A DNA stretch of 64,000 nt. Origin: Anabaena azotica FACHB-119 (GTDB lineage: Bacteria > Cyanobacteriota > Cyanobacteriia > Cyanobacteriales > Nostocaceae). The DNA is taken from contig NZ_JACJSG010000047.1 of NCBI RefSeq assembly GCF_014697625.1, positions 1-64,000 of the forward strand, read 5' to 3'. The notes below the pieces were generated by a model, which did no database searches, was not told the DNA's origin, and saw nothing but the letters and a program-made list of their open reading frames with translations. This document shows, piece after piece, positions 8,460 through 17,566 of the stretch. The position numbers were made by a program, and so were the translations under genes. Position 1 is the first letter of the stretch. Each line of letters begins with the position of its first letter.

Positions 8460-8642
8460 CTAACCATCTCCTGATTTAACTTCCCAGCAGTTGTGATCAG
8501 TGAGTGAAATTTCAACTTTCTTATTGGCTGCTGGTGTTGCTATTGGTAGTTCACCACGCTCATTTAATTGTAACTTCACTTCTTGCTTGCTCCCGCTTAC
8601 CCCCTATTTGTCGATAGCGAATAGATAATTGTTTTCTACCAT
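8460..8642 (-). pseudogene. Small gene (60 codons) interrupted by an in-frame TAG
   Basis: From the ATG at 8642 the frame reads MVENNYLFAIDK, then TAG, then continues open in the same frame for 47 codons (GVSGSKQEVKLQLNERGELP ... HNCWEVKSGDG) to a TAG that directly abuts the ATG of the DUF2281 gene. The post-stop part looks like ordinary protein sequence, and its exact junction with the next gene suggests an original two-gene unit. I do not recognise the family. The internal amber codon makes this a probable pseudogene, unless translation reads through or restarts. Confidence 0.6.
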
Positions 8643-8643
8643 G

Positions 8644-8675
8644 ACCAATTACCAATTACCAATTACCAATTACCG
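8644..8675. repeat. Heptamer tandem repeat (ACCAATT units)
   Basis: Four to five copies of ACCAATT lie next to the start of the broken small gene. The complementary heptamer (ATTGGTA) is expanded to about 13 copies at 59603-59693. Confidence 0.85.
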
Positions 8676-8724
8676 ACCCCCAAGATATGATAAGTGATTA
8701 AGCGGACATGACATCATACAGTGT

Positions 8725-11700
8725 ATGCTCAAGCGGCTTTGGCAGTGGTTGAAAAAATTGTTGCGGCGTTTATTGGGTAGTCAGCAAATACCTGTGTCTC
8801 CTCCTGTGCGGGAAATGAGGAGAGGTGAAGTACCTCAGCTAACAGATGCGGAGTATGAGTCGATATTTCTCCGGCTATTAGCAGGGGTGAATGATGAAGG
8901 CTGGAGTAGAGGACGGGTAGAAGGTTTTTTGGATGCAAATTGCATTAATGAGGCGGCGTTGGTTCGGTGGTTGCGGGGTTTTGGTGAAAGGTTGTTAGCC
9001 TCTCCTACACCCAATGATGAGTTAGCACGGCGAATGGTGCAGTTGGCTGTGTTGAATGTTGGGGAAGTGGGAGATGTGGCGGGTGAGATTGGGAGGCGGT
9101 TACAGGAGGGAAGAGGAAGGAACCACAGAGGCGCAGAGGACACAGAGGAAAGAGAAACAAATAATCAATTTAATAATGGTGAGTTGGACGCAGAGGCTTG
9201 GTTTAATCAAGGTGTGGCGTTGGCAAATTTGGGCTTATATGAACAAGCGATCGCATCTTACGACAAAGCTATTGAAATTAAACACGATTTCCATAACGCT
9301 TGGCAAAATCGCGGTGTGGCGTTGCGTCAGCTAGGGCGATATGAAGAAGCAAACGCATCCTTTAACACAGCTTTCACTCAAGCCTTACAATTTACAATCA
9401 AACCTGATGACTGTGAAGCTTGGTTCAACCTGGGTTTGTCTCAAGCTAATTTAGGAGAATATGAACAAGCGATCGCATCTTACAACAAAGCCATCGAAAT
9501 TCAACCAGACGACTACCAAGCATGGAACAACCGAGGTAATACACTGGATAAATTAGGGCAATATGAACAAGCGATCGCATCTTTTGACAATGCTCTGGCA
9601 ATTCAACCAGACTTATACCAAGCATGGTACAACCAGGGTGTGGCACTGGATCATTTAGGACAATATGAACAAGCGATCGCATCTTACGACCAAGCCCTCC
9701 AAATTCAACCAGACTACTACCAAGCATGGTATAATAGGGGGCTTGCTCTGGTTGATTTAGGGCAATATGAACAAGCGATCGCATCTTACGACCAAGCCCT
9801 CCAAATTCAACCACACGATTACGTAGTATGGCACGACCGGGGTGTTGCACTGAAAAATTTAGGAGAATATGAAAAAGCGATCGCATCTTATGACAAAGCG
9901 CTGAAAATTCAACCACACGACTACCAAGCATGGTACAACCAGGGTATTGCACTGGGTAAATTAGGAGAATATGAAAAAGCGATCGCATCTTACGATAAAG
10001 CCATTAAGATAGAACATAATTTTCCTGAAGCTTGGACTAATCGTGGTATTTGTCTAATTAAATTAAACTTATATAAAGAAGCACTTGAGTCTTTTGATCG
10101 GGCTTTAGTCATCAATCCCAACTTCTCAGAAGTATTCAATGCCTGGAATGGTCAAGGCAATGTGCTAGAAAGATTAGGGCAATATGAAGAAGCGATCGCT
10201 TCTTACGACAATGCCCTGAAATTTGCATCAGATAACCATGCAGCTTGGATTAATCGGGGTATTGCAGCAGGAAAATCAGTTAGTTTTAATCAGTTGCTTG
10301 CTTTCTCTAGTGCTATTGCTAGACAAAATCCTCACCTTAACCAACGTGGTTATGAGGGAAGCTTAATAAGTTATGAAGAAGGTTTGAAGTATTGTCAGCA
10401 AAAAACTCACCCTGAAGGTTGGGGAATGTTGCATCAAGCAATAGGTAATGCTCGCTACTTTCGAGGAAAAGGAGATTTTCGTCTCCGCCGCTATTGGTAC
10501 GAAGCTGTTATTAGCTACAATGAGGCGTTAAAAACTCTCACAGCATCAGATTTCCCTGAGTTGCATTTAGATGTTTTACAAGATTTAATTCGTGTCCATT
10601 CTGATTTAGGTCAAACAACTGAAGCCGCAGAACTCCAGCGACAAGCAACCGATATTTTACGGCGGTTGCTGGATGAACCAAATCGTTCTGATAAAAGCAA
10701 GAAACAACTGGCTTTAAAATTTGCATGGCTGCGACAGTTGACTGTTGATTTAGCTGTCCAGTCTGGGGAGTTGTTGCAAGCAGTGGAATTAGCAGAACAG
10801 GGGAAAAATGCTTGCTTGAGTTGGCTGTTAGATGGGTGGAGTGATGAGATTTTTTCCCCCAGCTACTCACAAATGCGACAACTGCTAAACCCCACAACAG
10901 CTATTATCTACTGGCATCTGAGCTTTTACGCCCTCCACACTTTCATTCTCAAACATGACACACCAGAACCAATATTATTAAAAGAATCTCAGTTGACTGA
11001 AGAAAACGGCGTGATCAGACAAGCGCAACGCCTACGGGATTTTGAGGACTGGCTGAAAAATTGGAATCAACAATACAATGATAATCGCAAGGGAAAGAAA
11101 GACGAGGAAGCCGGAACTTGGCGTGATAATTTGCCGCAAATGCTTTCAAGCTTGGCTGATATTCTCAATATCAACGCTATTGTTAATGAAATTCCTGATA
11201 TTCAGCAGCTAATTTTAATTCCTCATCGTGATTTGCACCGCTTACCTATTCATGCCATCTTCCCGCCACAATACACAATCAGTTATTTACCTAGCGCTCA
11301 AATTGGCATCAATTTACAACAATTACAGCCAACAAATCTCAAATCAATTCCCGAATCATCTCTATTGAGTGTAGAACATCCCGAAAGTATAGATTATGAC
11401 TCACTGGAGTTTGCCCAAATTGAATCACAAGTCATCAGCCAGATGTTTCCCCATCCTCACCGCATCGATTCTGAGGAAGTAACAAAGCCAGCATTGCTCA
11501 ATGCTTTGCCCCAAGCTTACAATATTTTCCACTTTACAGGGCATGGTGAGTATAACTTTCACAATCCCGCTTTATCGTTTTTAGCCTTAGCTGGTGAAGA
11601 TAGGCTAACTTTGGCAGATATCCGCGATTTTGATTTAACAAGCTATCAACTCGTCAGCCTTGCAGCTTGCGAAACTGCAATTACAGGTAATCACACCATC

Positions 11701-12084
11701 ACTTCAGAATATGTCGGACTGGTAAGCGGTTTTATGGGTTGCGGTGTGGCTCATGTCCTCAGTACCCTATGGATTGTGGAATCTGAAGCTAGTGCTGTGG
11801 TGATGATGCGATTTTATCAAAAATTACAGCAAGGCAAATCAGCAGCCGTGGCTTTGGCTGAAACTACCCAATGGTTGCGAAACCTCACAAATGCAGAATT
11901 AGCAGAATGGTATGCAGATGAAATCAACAATTTGCCAGAAGAAGAGGAGATAGTTCGTGATGTATGGACAGAGAATTTAGACATTATTAAGAATACACAA
12001 GAAGCAAATAATCAACCTTATAATCACCCTTATTTCTGGGCAGCTTTTACCATCACAGGCAATTTTCCATTATGCAACCAATAG
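8725..12084 (+). CDS. TPR-CHAT protein: tetratricopeptide repeats plus caspase-like protease domain
   Basis: The 1119-residue protein has four parts. An N-terminal basic segment (MLKRLWQWLKKLLRRLLGSQ) is followed by a helical domain (about 35-130, GWSRGRVEGFLDANCINEAA). About ten TPR units of 34 residues follow (about 158-512, consensus AWYNQGVALxxLGxYEQAIA). After a long helical linker comes a C-terminal CHAT domain (about 850-1119). The CHAT catalytic pair is visible: histidine 940 in FHFTGHG and cysteine 982 in LAACETA. CHAT proteases resemble caspases and separase; some are triggered in anti-phage or cell-death systems, with TPRs acting as sensor or regulator. Two co-oriented genes follow with overlaps. 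The start at 8725 is the first ATG and lacks an obvious ribosome site. Confidence 0.9.
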   Translation: MLKRLWQWLKKLLRRLLGSQQIPVSPPVREMRRGEVPQLTDAEYESIFLRLLAGVNDEGWSRGRVEGFLDANCINEAALVRWLRGFGERLLASPTPNDELARRMVQLAVLNVGEVGDVAGEIGRRLQEGRGRNHRGAEDTEERETNNQFNNGELDAEAWFNQGVALANLGLYEQAIASYDKAIEIKHDFHNAWQNRGVALRQLGRYEEANASFNTAFTQALQFTIKPDDCEAWFNLGLSQANLGEYEQAIASYNKAIEIQPDDYQAWNNRGNTLDKLGQYEQAIASFDNALAIQPDLYQAWYNQGVALDHLGQYEQAIASYDQALQIQPDYYQAWYNRGLALVDLGQYEQAIASYDQALQIQPHDYVVWHDRGVALKNLGEYEKAIASYDKALKIQPHDYQAWYNQGIALGKLGEYEKAIASYDKAIKIEHNFPEAWTNRGICLIKLNLYKEALESFDRALVINPNFSEVFNAWNGQGNVLERLGQYEEAIASYDNALKFASDNHAAWINRGIAAGKSVSFNQLLAFSSAIARQNPHLNQRGYEGSLISYEEGLKYCQQKTHPEGWGMLHQAIGNARYFRGKGDFRLRRYWYEAVISYNEALKTLTASDFPELHLDVLQDLIRVHSDLGQTTEAAELQRQATDILRRLLDEPNRSDKSKKQLALKFAWLRQLTVDLAVQSGELLQAVELAEQGKNACLSWLLDGWSDEIFSPSYSQMRQLLNPTTAIIYWHLSFYALHTFILKHDTPEPILLKESQLTEENGVIRQAQRLRDFEDWLKNWNQQYNDNRKGKKDEEAGTWRDNLPQMLSSLADILNINAIVNEIPDIQQLILIPHRDLHRLPIHAIFPPQYTISYLPSAQIGINLQQLQPTNLKSIPESSLLSVEHPESIDYDSLEFAQIESQVISQMFPHPHRIDSEEVTKPALLNALPQAYNIFHFTGHGEYNFHNPALSFLALAGEDRLTLADIRDFDLTSYQLVSLAACETAITGNHTITSEYVGLVSGFMGCGVAHVLSTLWIVESEASAVVMMRFYQKLQQGKSAAVALAETTQWLRNLTNAELAEWYADEINNLPEEEEIVRDVWTENLDIIKNTQEANNQPYNHPYFWAAFTITGNFPLCNQ
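9430..10015 (+). repeat. Near-identical 102-bp tandem DNA repeats encoding the central TPRs
   Basis: TPR units 3-8 are alike at DNA as well as protein level: each 102-bp unit carries GAACAAGCGATCGCATCTTA or a close variant, so a HIP1 octamer GCGATCGC recurs at the same place in each repeat. This implies recent duplication or ongoing gene conversion, and probable copy-number variation between strains. Confidence 0.8.
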
Positions 12085-12497
12085 AAGCTTCTGTATTGAA
12101 AGCCTTTATTTTCGCAATATACCAGCTTGATACACCATTACCAGATACTATACAAGAGCAGATTAGGGAGATTAATCTTCCTCAAGATATTAGTAAATTA
12201 AAAAGCATAGCAAATAGTTATCCCCCCTTAGCTGCATCTTACAAGCAAGTGCGGGAACGGATAAATACAATGTCTAAATACCGCAGCAAAGGCAAGAAGA
12301 ACTTGCCTGAATACGAACCGGAACCAGAAAATACAGAAATTGAAAATGTTTCTAGAGAAATTGAAGATGAGTTAGTCAAGTTTGAGCAAGAAGTTGATGA
12401 TACCAATAAACTAGTAGTGCTATCTCGGCAGATTTTCCAGGCGTTAAACCCTGTAAAAGCTGCAAAAGATGTTATCAAAAAAATTCTTTCTTTATGA
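12072..12497 (+). CDS. Small charged helical protein in the TPR-CHAT operon
   Basis: The family of this 141-residue product is unknown to me. Its first 75 residues ([20 protein letters not shown] ... [20 protein letters not shown]) look like a helical domain. The middle is acidic ([20 protein letters not shown]) and probably coiled or disordered, and the tail [13 protein letters not shown] is amphipathic. It overlaps the CHAT gene by 13 bp and the next gene by 4 bp, so the three are translationally coupled. This position between a protease and a membrane protein suggests a regulator, adaptor or protease substrate; that is inference. Confidence 0.75.
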   Translation: MQPIEASVLKAFIFAIYQLDTPLPDTIQEQIREINLPQDISKLKSIANSYPPLAASYKQVRERINTMSKYRSKGKKNLPEYEPEPENTEIENVSREIEDELVKFEQEVDDTNKLVVLSRQIFQALNPVKAAKDVIKKILSL

Positions 12498-13846
12498 ATC
12501 AGCAGTATCAATTAGTTCACCCAACGCTGGATTTATTTCTTTATGACCTCAAGGAAGGTTTAGGACAAGATGACGCGAAAATAACAGAAAATCGTCAACT
12601 ATTTTGGCAAAAAGTTTATGGTGATAAGTTAGATAATAAGAAATTAGCAGAACTGGCAAAAGCCGAAGCAGATAGTTCTGATGATATTCAGCTACTAGGT
12701 AATAAAAAAGCGGAATTTTTTCCAGACCCTTTAGATGGATATTATTATCCTGTACAGTTGGGTGATACTTACGCTCTACAAGTAGACTGCACTGCTAATT
12801 ATATAACTGATTATGAATATTCACCGCAATCTATTGATTGTTTCGAGAAGTTACAAACAGAAATCCTCACTAAAATTAATCATCAACATGGTAAACTTGG
12901 ACAAACTTGGTTAATTTGGGGTCAACTAGCTACAAATAATCAAGACCCCCTCGCCACAGCCCAAGCTTGTTATGCACAATTAAAATTTAGCCATCAGCAC
13001 AATTGGGACAAAGATGTTATTAAACAACAAGGTAAGTTTTTCGACGGGACTGTATTTGAACTGCGGCGACTCCCTACAGCAAATGAAAAATTGAGTGATG
13101 GTTATCACGTTTTAATCTGTTTGTTTCCCTCTCACCTCAAAACGGATGTAGTTATAGAAAAGAGTAAGAGTTTACTTATTCAACTAATTAGGCTTTTATG
13201 GTATCGCCATAAAATTATTTGGGCTTACTCCGAAAGTCGGAAACTAAAAGACAATTTAAAACAAGCAGATAAACTAGCGGATTCTATAATTAAGCATTTG
13301 AATACTAGCTTGCAAAGTCCGGATATTCAGATAAGCCAATTAGAAAAGTTCCTTAAAGATACACCAAAAATATTATTAAAATATACTAATAATTTAACTT
13401 ATTTAGATGAAAAAAGACGAACAATTAATGTTAATATAGGAGATTATAAAAAACGTTACCTGGATATTACCAAATTAGATAGTCATAGCGATTGGCAATT
13501 CTTAGAAACTTTCAGCAACTATGCACAGGAAAAGTTTCTCGGACAAATTGAAACTGACCAAGCTAACTTCAGTCCAGGTTTAACATTAATGGAAAATTAT
13601 ATTAAGACTGTACAAGGTATTATCGAGATTGAGCGCACAAAAGGCGATCGCAATCTAGAAAACCTCATCGGTAGTGTGGGTATTGGGTTAGCCGTCAGCC
13701 AAATTGCATCATCCATCTTGGTGACTCAGCATCCACCAAAACCAGACAAATTATTTTTCCTGACAGAAGCCTTTTTGATTAGCGTTTTCGCTGGATTAGT
13801 TACCAGTATAATAGCCTGGAGATTGCTAAAAAAATATCGTAAGTAA
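12494..13846 (+). CDS. Large cytosolic-domain protein with two C-terminal membrane helices, TPR-CHAT operon
   Basis: The 450-residue protein has a mixed alpha/beta N-terminal part (1-220, with [17 protein letters not shown] and [11 protein letters not shown]) and then a long helical, coiled region (220-385, [20 protein letters not shown]). Two transmembrane helices at the very end, about 392-412 and 422-443 ([20 protein letters not shown]), are separated by a short loop, and the tail is basic (LLKKYRK). This topology recalls CorA-like transporters or membrane effectors of conflict systems, but I see no GMN motif and recognise no family. It overlaps the preceding gene by ATGA, completing a three-gene operon with a CHAT protease. 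Confidence 0.8.
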   Translation: MNQQYQLVHPTLDLFLYDLKEGLGQDDAKITENRQLFWQKVYGDKLDNKKLAELAKAEADSSDDIQLLGNKKAEFFPDPLDGYYYPVQLGDTYALQVDCTANYITDYEYSPQSIDCFEKLQTEILTKINHQHGKLGQTWLIWGQLATNNQDPLATAQACYAQLKFSHQHNWDKDVIKQQGKFFDGTVFELRRLPTANEKLSDGYHVLICLFPSHLKTDVVIEKSKSLLIQLIRLLWYRHKIIWAYSESRKLKDNLKQADKLADSIIKHLNTSLQSPDIQISQLEKFLKDTPKILLKYTNNLTYLDEKRRTINVNIGDYKKRYLDITKLDSHSDWQFLETFSNYAQEKFLGQIETDQANFSPGLTLMENYIKTVQGIIEIERTKGDRNLENLIGSVGIGLAVSQIASSILVTQHPPKPDKLFFLTEAFLISVFAGLVTSIIAWRLLKKYRK

Positions 13847-13879
13847 CAGCTATTTGCTGTATGTTTCGCTATTCTTCCT

Positions 13880-14791
13880 ATGTCTAAACCGATAATCGAA
13901 AGTATATACACCGATGGGGCTTGTACTGGTAATCCTGGCCCTGGGGGTTGGGGTGTTGTCGTCTATTTTAGTGATGGTTCAGTTCACGAAATGGGGGATG
14001 CAGCCAGCCATACCACTAATAATAAGATGGAGATGCAGGCAGCGATCGCAGCTTTAAAATTTCTCCACGACTCTGGACAAACCCAACCCATTACCCTTTA
14101 CACCGATAGTGAATACCTGATTAACTGCGTTACCAAGTGGGTAAAGGGTTGGAAAAAAAAGGGTTGGAAAAAAGCTGATGGAAACCCAGTCCAAAATCAA
14201 GACTTGTTAGAAACTTTAGATGAACTCAATAGTCGTAAAGTAAATTGGCATCATGTGCGCGGTCATTCTGGTAACGTAGGTAACGAACGCTGTGATGTGA
14301 TTGCTCGCTCATTTGCAACTGGTAAAATACCATCTTTACAGCAACTTAGCCACAACGATTCTCATAAATCTTTACCTAATGTTACCAAAATAGATGTAGC
14401 AAAAGTACATAATCATGTTACAAACTCTACAATAGTTCACAAAACTACACCAGAAAGCAGTACCTCTGCATCCAACATCAACATCAACACTATGGAACCA
14501 TCTACCGCACAAGTTGCGGCTACAATCGATGAAAACCCGCCGGAAAAGCGGGTGGAACAACTGCGGAACTTAGTAGAAACCCTGCGGATTGCGGACGAAA
14601 TAGCAGCGAAAGGTTATCTCATCACCAGTTCGGAGTTAGCAGACTTAATGGATGTCCACGCCAGTGCTGTCACCAGTCGCGGGGATCAGTGGCGGTGGCG
14701 TAACTGGATTGTTTCACGAGTCCGCCGTGAGGGTAATCAAATTCTCTGGGAGTTGGAAAGAGGCGATCGCGTGGGGGGTGAAGAGGAATAA
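13880..14791 (+). CDS. rnhA: Ribonuclease HI with a C-terminal extension
   Basis: Residues 1-150 are a complete bacterial RNase HI. The acidic catalytic residues are D12 (IYTDGACTGNPGPGGWG), E51 (NNKMEMQAA), D76 (LYTDSEYL) and D139, and the HVRGHSGNVGNERCD segment and the basic handle WVKGWKKKGWKKADG are present. The enzyme cleaves RNA in RNA-DNA hybrids such as R-loops and lagging-strand primers. A low-complexity linker (about 155-215, rich in S/T/N) joins a C-terminal domain of about 80 residues (KRVEQLRNLVETLRIADEIA ... WRWRNWIVSRVRREGNQILW) that is not part of standard RNase HI and looks like a small nucleic-acid-binding winged-helix or coiled module. The gene begins 33 bp after the TPR-CHAT operon. 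Confidence 0.93.
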   Translation: MSKPIIESIYTDGACTGNPGPGGWGVVVYFSDGSVHEMGDAASHTTNNKMEMQAAIAALKFLHDSGQTQPITLYTDSEYLINCVTKWVKGWKKKGWKKADGNPVQNQDLLETLDELNSRKVNWHHVRGHSGNVGNERCDVIARSFATGKIPSLQQLSHNDSHKSLPNVTKIDVAKVHNHVTNSTIVHKTTPESSTSASNININTMEPSTAQVAATIDENPPEKRVEQLRNLVETLRIADEIAAKGYLITSSELADLMDVHASAVTSRGDQWRWRNWIVSRVRREGNQILWELERGDRVGGEEE

Positions 14792-14907
14792 GGGAGAGGG
14801 GAGAGATGAGGGAGTAGGGGGAGATGAGGGAGTAACCCACCCCTAACCCCTCCCAGCAGGGGAATAGGAAGGAGAGGAGAAAATAATGACTCCCTACTCA
14901 GCACTCA

Positions 14908-16098
14908 CTACTCTTTACTGTATTTTCTTCCTCGCCATTCTCTTGGGGTGCGGAATGCAGATAAGAAGATTCGCAACACTGCTAGAGGATCGGCTAGGGG
15001 TGACAGCCAAAATAGCCAGCCACCTTTAGCTGTTGTCCGGTCGTAGGAAGGTGCGATCGCCAATAGCATCGCAAAGCGAATCACAAGCAAGAACACATTT
15101 AACCCGAACAAAAGCTTGAGGGGTAGCAGTGAGGGTAAGAAACCAACAAGCAAGTAACCAAGTACAACCAGCAAAGGTAAACCCTGAACTGCCGAAAGTA
15201 ACCATAAATCTCCCCAAATTTGGGCGCGGGAAGAAGCATCTTTCAAGTCCAGACTGCGCCCCCATTCCTTCCAAGTCTCCAACGCCCCCTCATACATCCG
15301 CACCTTCAACACCTTAGCACCGTCCAAAAAGCCCACCTTAAACCCTTGGGCTGCAATATGACGGGCTAGGGTGACATCATCACAAAAAGAGCTACTAGCG
15401 CTACTGTAACCACCCACAGCCGCTAGTACAGAACGACGGCATAAAAAGCATTGTCCGTTTGCCATGACCCTTTCTGGTTGGTCTGCGTTAACGCCTGCGG
15501 GGTCAAATCGGAAAAGTAAAGTCATCAGCAAGGCGGGTTGCAACAAGCATTCCCCCGGATACTGGAGGATAAACTGGGGTGAAAGGGACACTAAGTCGTA
15601 TCCTTGCGCCTCGGCTGTCTTCACCAAACTCGCCACTAAACCAGGATGGGGCTGAGTGTCCGCATCCATCCCCAAAAACCATTGACTATTTTCTGAACTA
15701 TACAAAAAGCCGTTATGCAATGCCCAAGGTCTACCCACCCAATTGGCGGGTAAAGGATCATCATTGATGAGGCGAAAGCGGGGATCTTGCTGTTGGGCAG
15801 CTTTTACTAAGTCGGGAGTGCCATCTTGGGACTTGCTGTCTACCACAATTACTTCCCGAACTTCGTAACTTTGGCGACTCAACCCAGCCAACAAAGGGCT
15901 GATACGCAGGGCTTCATTTAGTGTAGGAACAACAACGCTCACCTGACCCAAAAGTTCTGGTGTGGGCTGTTGGGGCTGGATTGGCGCTAGTCGTCTTGGC
16001 CCCTTAAATAGACGAGACAGCAGAATTGCTGTTGCTGGCACTTGGATGAGTAATAACAGAAGCGCCAAAGCACTTGCTGCTGTCAAAGCGTTGTCCAC
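14908..16098 (-). CDS. cruG: Carotenoid 2'-O-glycosyltransferase (CruG type), family 2 glycosyltransferase
   Basis: The 396-residue product has an N-terminal membrane helix (about 5-28), a GT-A family 2 catalytic domain with VSVVVPTLNEA, VIVVDSKSQDGT, the metal-binding FLGMDADTQPHP and FCDDVTLARHI, and further membrane helices at about 300-375. CruG adds the sugar to the 2'-hydroxyl of myxol during myxoxanthophyll synthesis. The CruG assignment rests on the neighbouring cruF gene upstream on the same strand, since cruF and cruG are typically adjacent. The 196-bp spacer is full of short repeats. If the partner were not CruF, only a generic membrane GT2 could be claimed. Confidence 0.82.
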   Translation of the reverse strand: MDNALTAASALALLLLLIQVPATAILLSRLFKGPRRLAPIQPQQPTPELLGQVSVVVPTLNEALRISPLLAGLSRQSYEVREVIVVDSKSQDGTPDLVKAAQQQDPRFRLINDDPLPANWVGRPWALHNGFLYSSENSQWFLGMDADTQPHPGLVASLVKTAEAQGYDLVSLSPQFILQYPGECLLQPALLMTLLFRFDPAGVNADQPERVMANGQCFLCRRSVLAAVGGYSSASSSFCDDVTLARHIAAQGFKVGFLDGAKVLKVRMYEGALETWKEWGRSLDLKDASSRAQIWGDLWLLSAVQGLPLLVVLGYLLVGFLPSLLPLKLLFGLNVFLLVIRFAMLLAIAPSYDRTTAKGGWLFWLSPLADPLAVLRIFLSAFRTPREWRGRKYSKE

Positions 16099-16205
16099 GA
16101 TAAAAATACTATGTAACTCGAAATCGCTAATCTAACAAGAGTGTTTTTGATGTTGAATCGGGTGTGGAGGAGTGCTGAGTAGTGAGTGCTGAGTAATTAT
16201 TCTCT

Positions 16206-16290
16206 TCCCAGTCACGCCAGTTCGCTCAACGGAGGGAACCTCCGCACGCGACTGGCTCCCCAGTCCCCAGTCCCCAGTCCCCAGTCCCCA
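16206..16290. repeat. Small dispersed palindrome plus CCAGTCC heptamer repeat
   Basis: The region has outer arms CCAGTC / GACTGG (about 16208 and 16248), an inner stem CGGAGG-GAA-CCTCCG and a GTTCGCTC core, then four CCAGTCC heptamers. It looks like a small dispersed repeat of the Nostoc type sitting within an STRR tract of the cruF-cruG spacer. Confidence 0.65.
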
Positions 16291-16294
16291 ATTC

Positions 16295-17206
16295 CTAATT
16301 CACCGCTTTAATGCTGGCAATGGAGACTTCATTTGCAGTTGGTTCCACGCTCAGTTGACCTGATGCAGATGAGCCTTTCCACCACAGGTATAAAGCCGGG
16401 GCGACACCTGTCAATACGCCCAACAATACAGGAATAGAGAAGCCTGCTGCCAAGCTCATGACGGTAGCGAAACCAAAGTTGCCTAAATAAACTACTAGAG
16501 GTAGATTAAGCTGCGATCGCTCAAATTTGATCGGCTGGTTTCTCCACAAAATAGCCGCGACTGTCATGAATACTGCACCTGTACCCAACCAACCTGCAAA
16601 GTTTTGATAAGGCATCCCAAAGAATGCTCCTGGTTGTTGCCAATACCAGAAGGGTAGGGAAGTTTGGCTCATGGCAGGATCAAGGACAAAATCCCAGGAG
16701 GTTAGTAGTAACGAGCCTAAAGCGATCGCGCCCACATGGCGTAACAAGCTGGGTTTTTTATCTACATCTAAACCAGCGCGTCCCAATAGGTAGGAGGAGC
16801 ATCCCACATAAAACCAGGATAAGGGAATGGTGAAAGGTACTAACCCAGCAATTTTATAGCCCAAGCCACTTAAATAACTGTAATGACCAAAAGGAAAACC
16901 TGTGCTGGTTCCTAGCAGTTCACTGGTTAAGGATATCAATACCGCAGGTAGCATAAAACCCAAAGTACGACCCAAACCCAATGTCCGCAACGCATATAAA
17001 AATACTGCTGCTGCGCCCAAAATCATGTAAACTACACCACCACCAGCCATACTCCATTGCATGGCTTTCTGCCCGAACTCAGACAGATGGAAAAGCACTT
17101 CGGCGTTAGGTACAACTAAGAGTATCCCTACTAATCCAAACACCATTGAGACGATGTGACCAATCAGGCATACGCGCTCTGCGATAACAAGTTGTTTCAT
17201 GATCAT
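16295..17206 (-). CDS. cruF: Carotenoid 1',2'-hydratase (CruF type)
   Basis: The 303-residue polytopic membrane protein (7-8 predicted helices) matches the DUF422 carotenoid biosynthesis family: LGRTLGFMLPAVLISLTSEL, LGTSTGFPFGHYSYLSGLGY, VPFTIPLSWFYVGCSSYLLG and LTSWDFVLDPAMS with its conserved WDxxxDP. CruF hydrates the psi end of gamma-carotene derivatives at C-1' to give 1'-hydroxy carotenoids on the way to myxol. The start is the ATG giving MIMKQLVIAERVCL; the second Met is an alternative. cruG lies downstream on the same strand. Confidence 0.88.
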   Translation of the reverse strand: MIMKQLVIAERVCLIGHIVSMVFGLVGILLVVPNAEVLFHLSEFGQKAMQWSMAGGGVVYMILGAAAVFLYALRTLGLGRTLGFMLPAVLISLTSELLGTSTGFPFGHYSYLSGLGYKIAGLVPFTIPLSWFYVGCSSYLLGRAGLDVDKKPSLLRHVGAIALGSLLLTSWDFVLDPAMSQTSLPFWYWQQPGAFFGMPYQNFAGWLGTGAVFMTVAAILWRNQPIKFERSQLNLPLVVYLGNFGFATVMSLAAGFSIPVLLGVLTGVAPALYLWWKGSSASGQLSVEPTANEVSIASIKAVN

Positions 17207-17566
17207 TCCTTGAACACGATGTGATACGTGGCTAGTTGGCTGATATATAGTTTACAAATGTTTACTAAAATATTTAACTAGTTTATACCGTAATTCTGGG
17301 CAAAATTTATTTAAACTTTTGTCAGAGCTTAACCACCTATTAATTGCAACTAGAAAAAATAGGATGATAAACTAATAGTCTAAGCGATCGCAGTCAAAAT
17401 CCATCCAAGTAAGTGAGATTTTTTGCCGCCTAAAAGGTTGGTGTGTTTGTTATCGCCTTCTCAAGTGAGGCAATCATCACAAAACCTACCTTGCTAGGAA
17501 CAAGCCCTGAATTTCAAACAATATTTTCGACAGAGTAAAGTTTTCTATCTATAGTTATACCAACCC
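17207..17566. other. Divergent intergenic region cruF / 149-aa membrane protein
   Basis: These 360 bp separate divergent genes and must hold both promoters. They contain one GCGATCGC site (about 17384-17391). I see no clear promoter boxes, repeats or RNA gene. Confidence 0.4.

Noticed and set aside
9446-9988. A 180-codon open frame on the minus strand across the TPR region
   Set aside because: It is antisense to near-identical TPR repeats and is itself repetitive; the open frame follows from the repeat unit length being a multiple of three.
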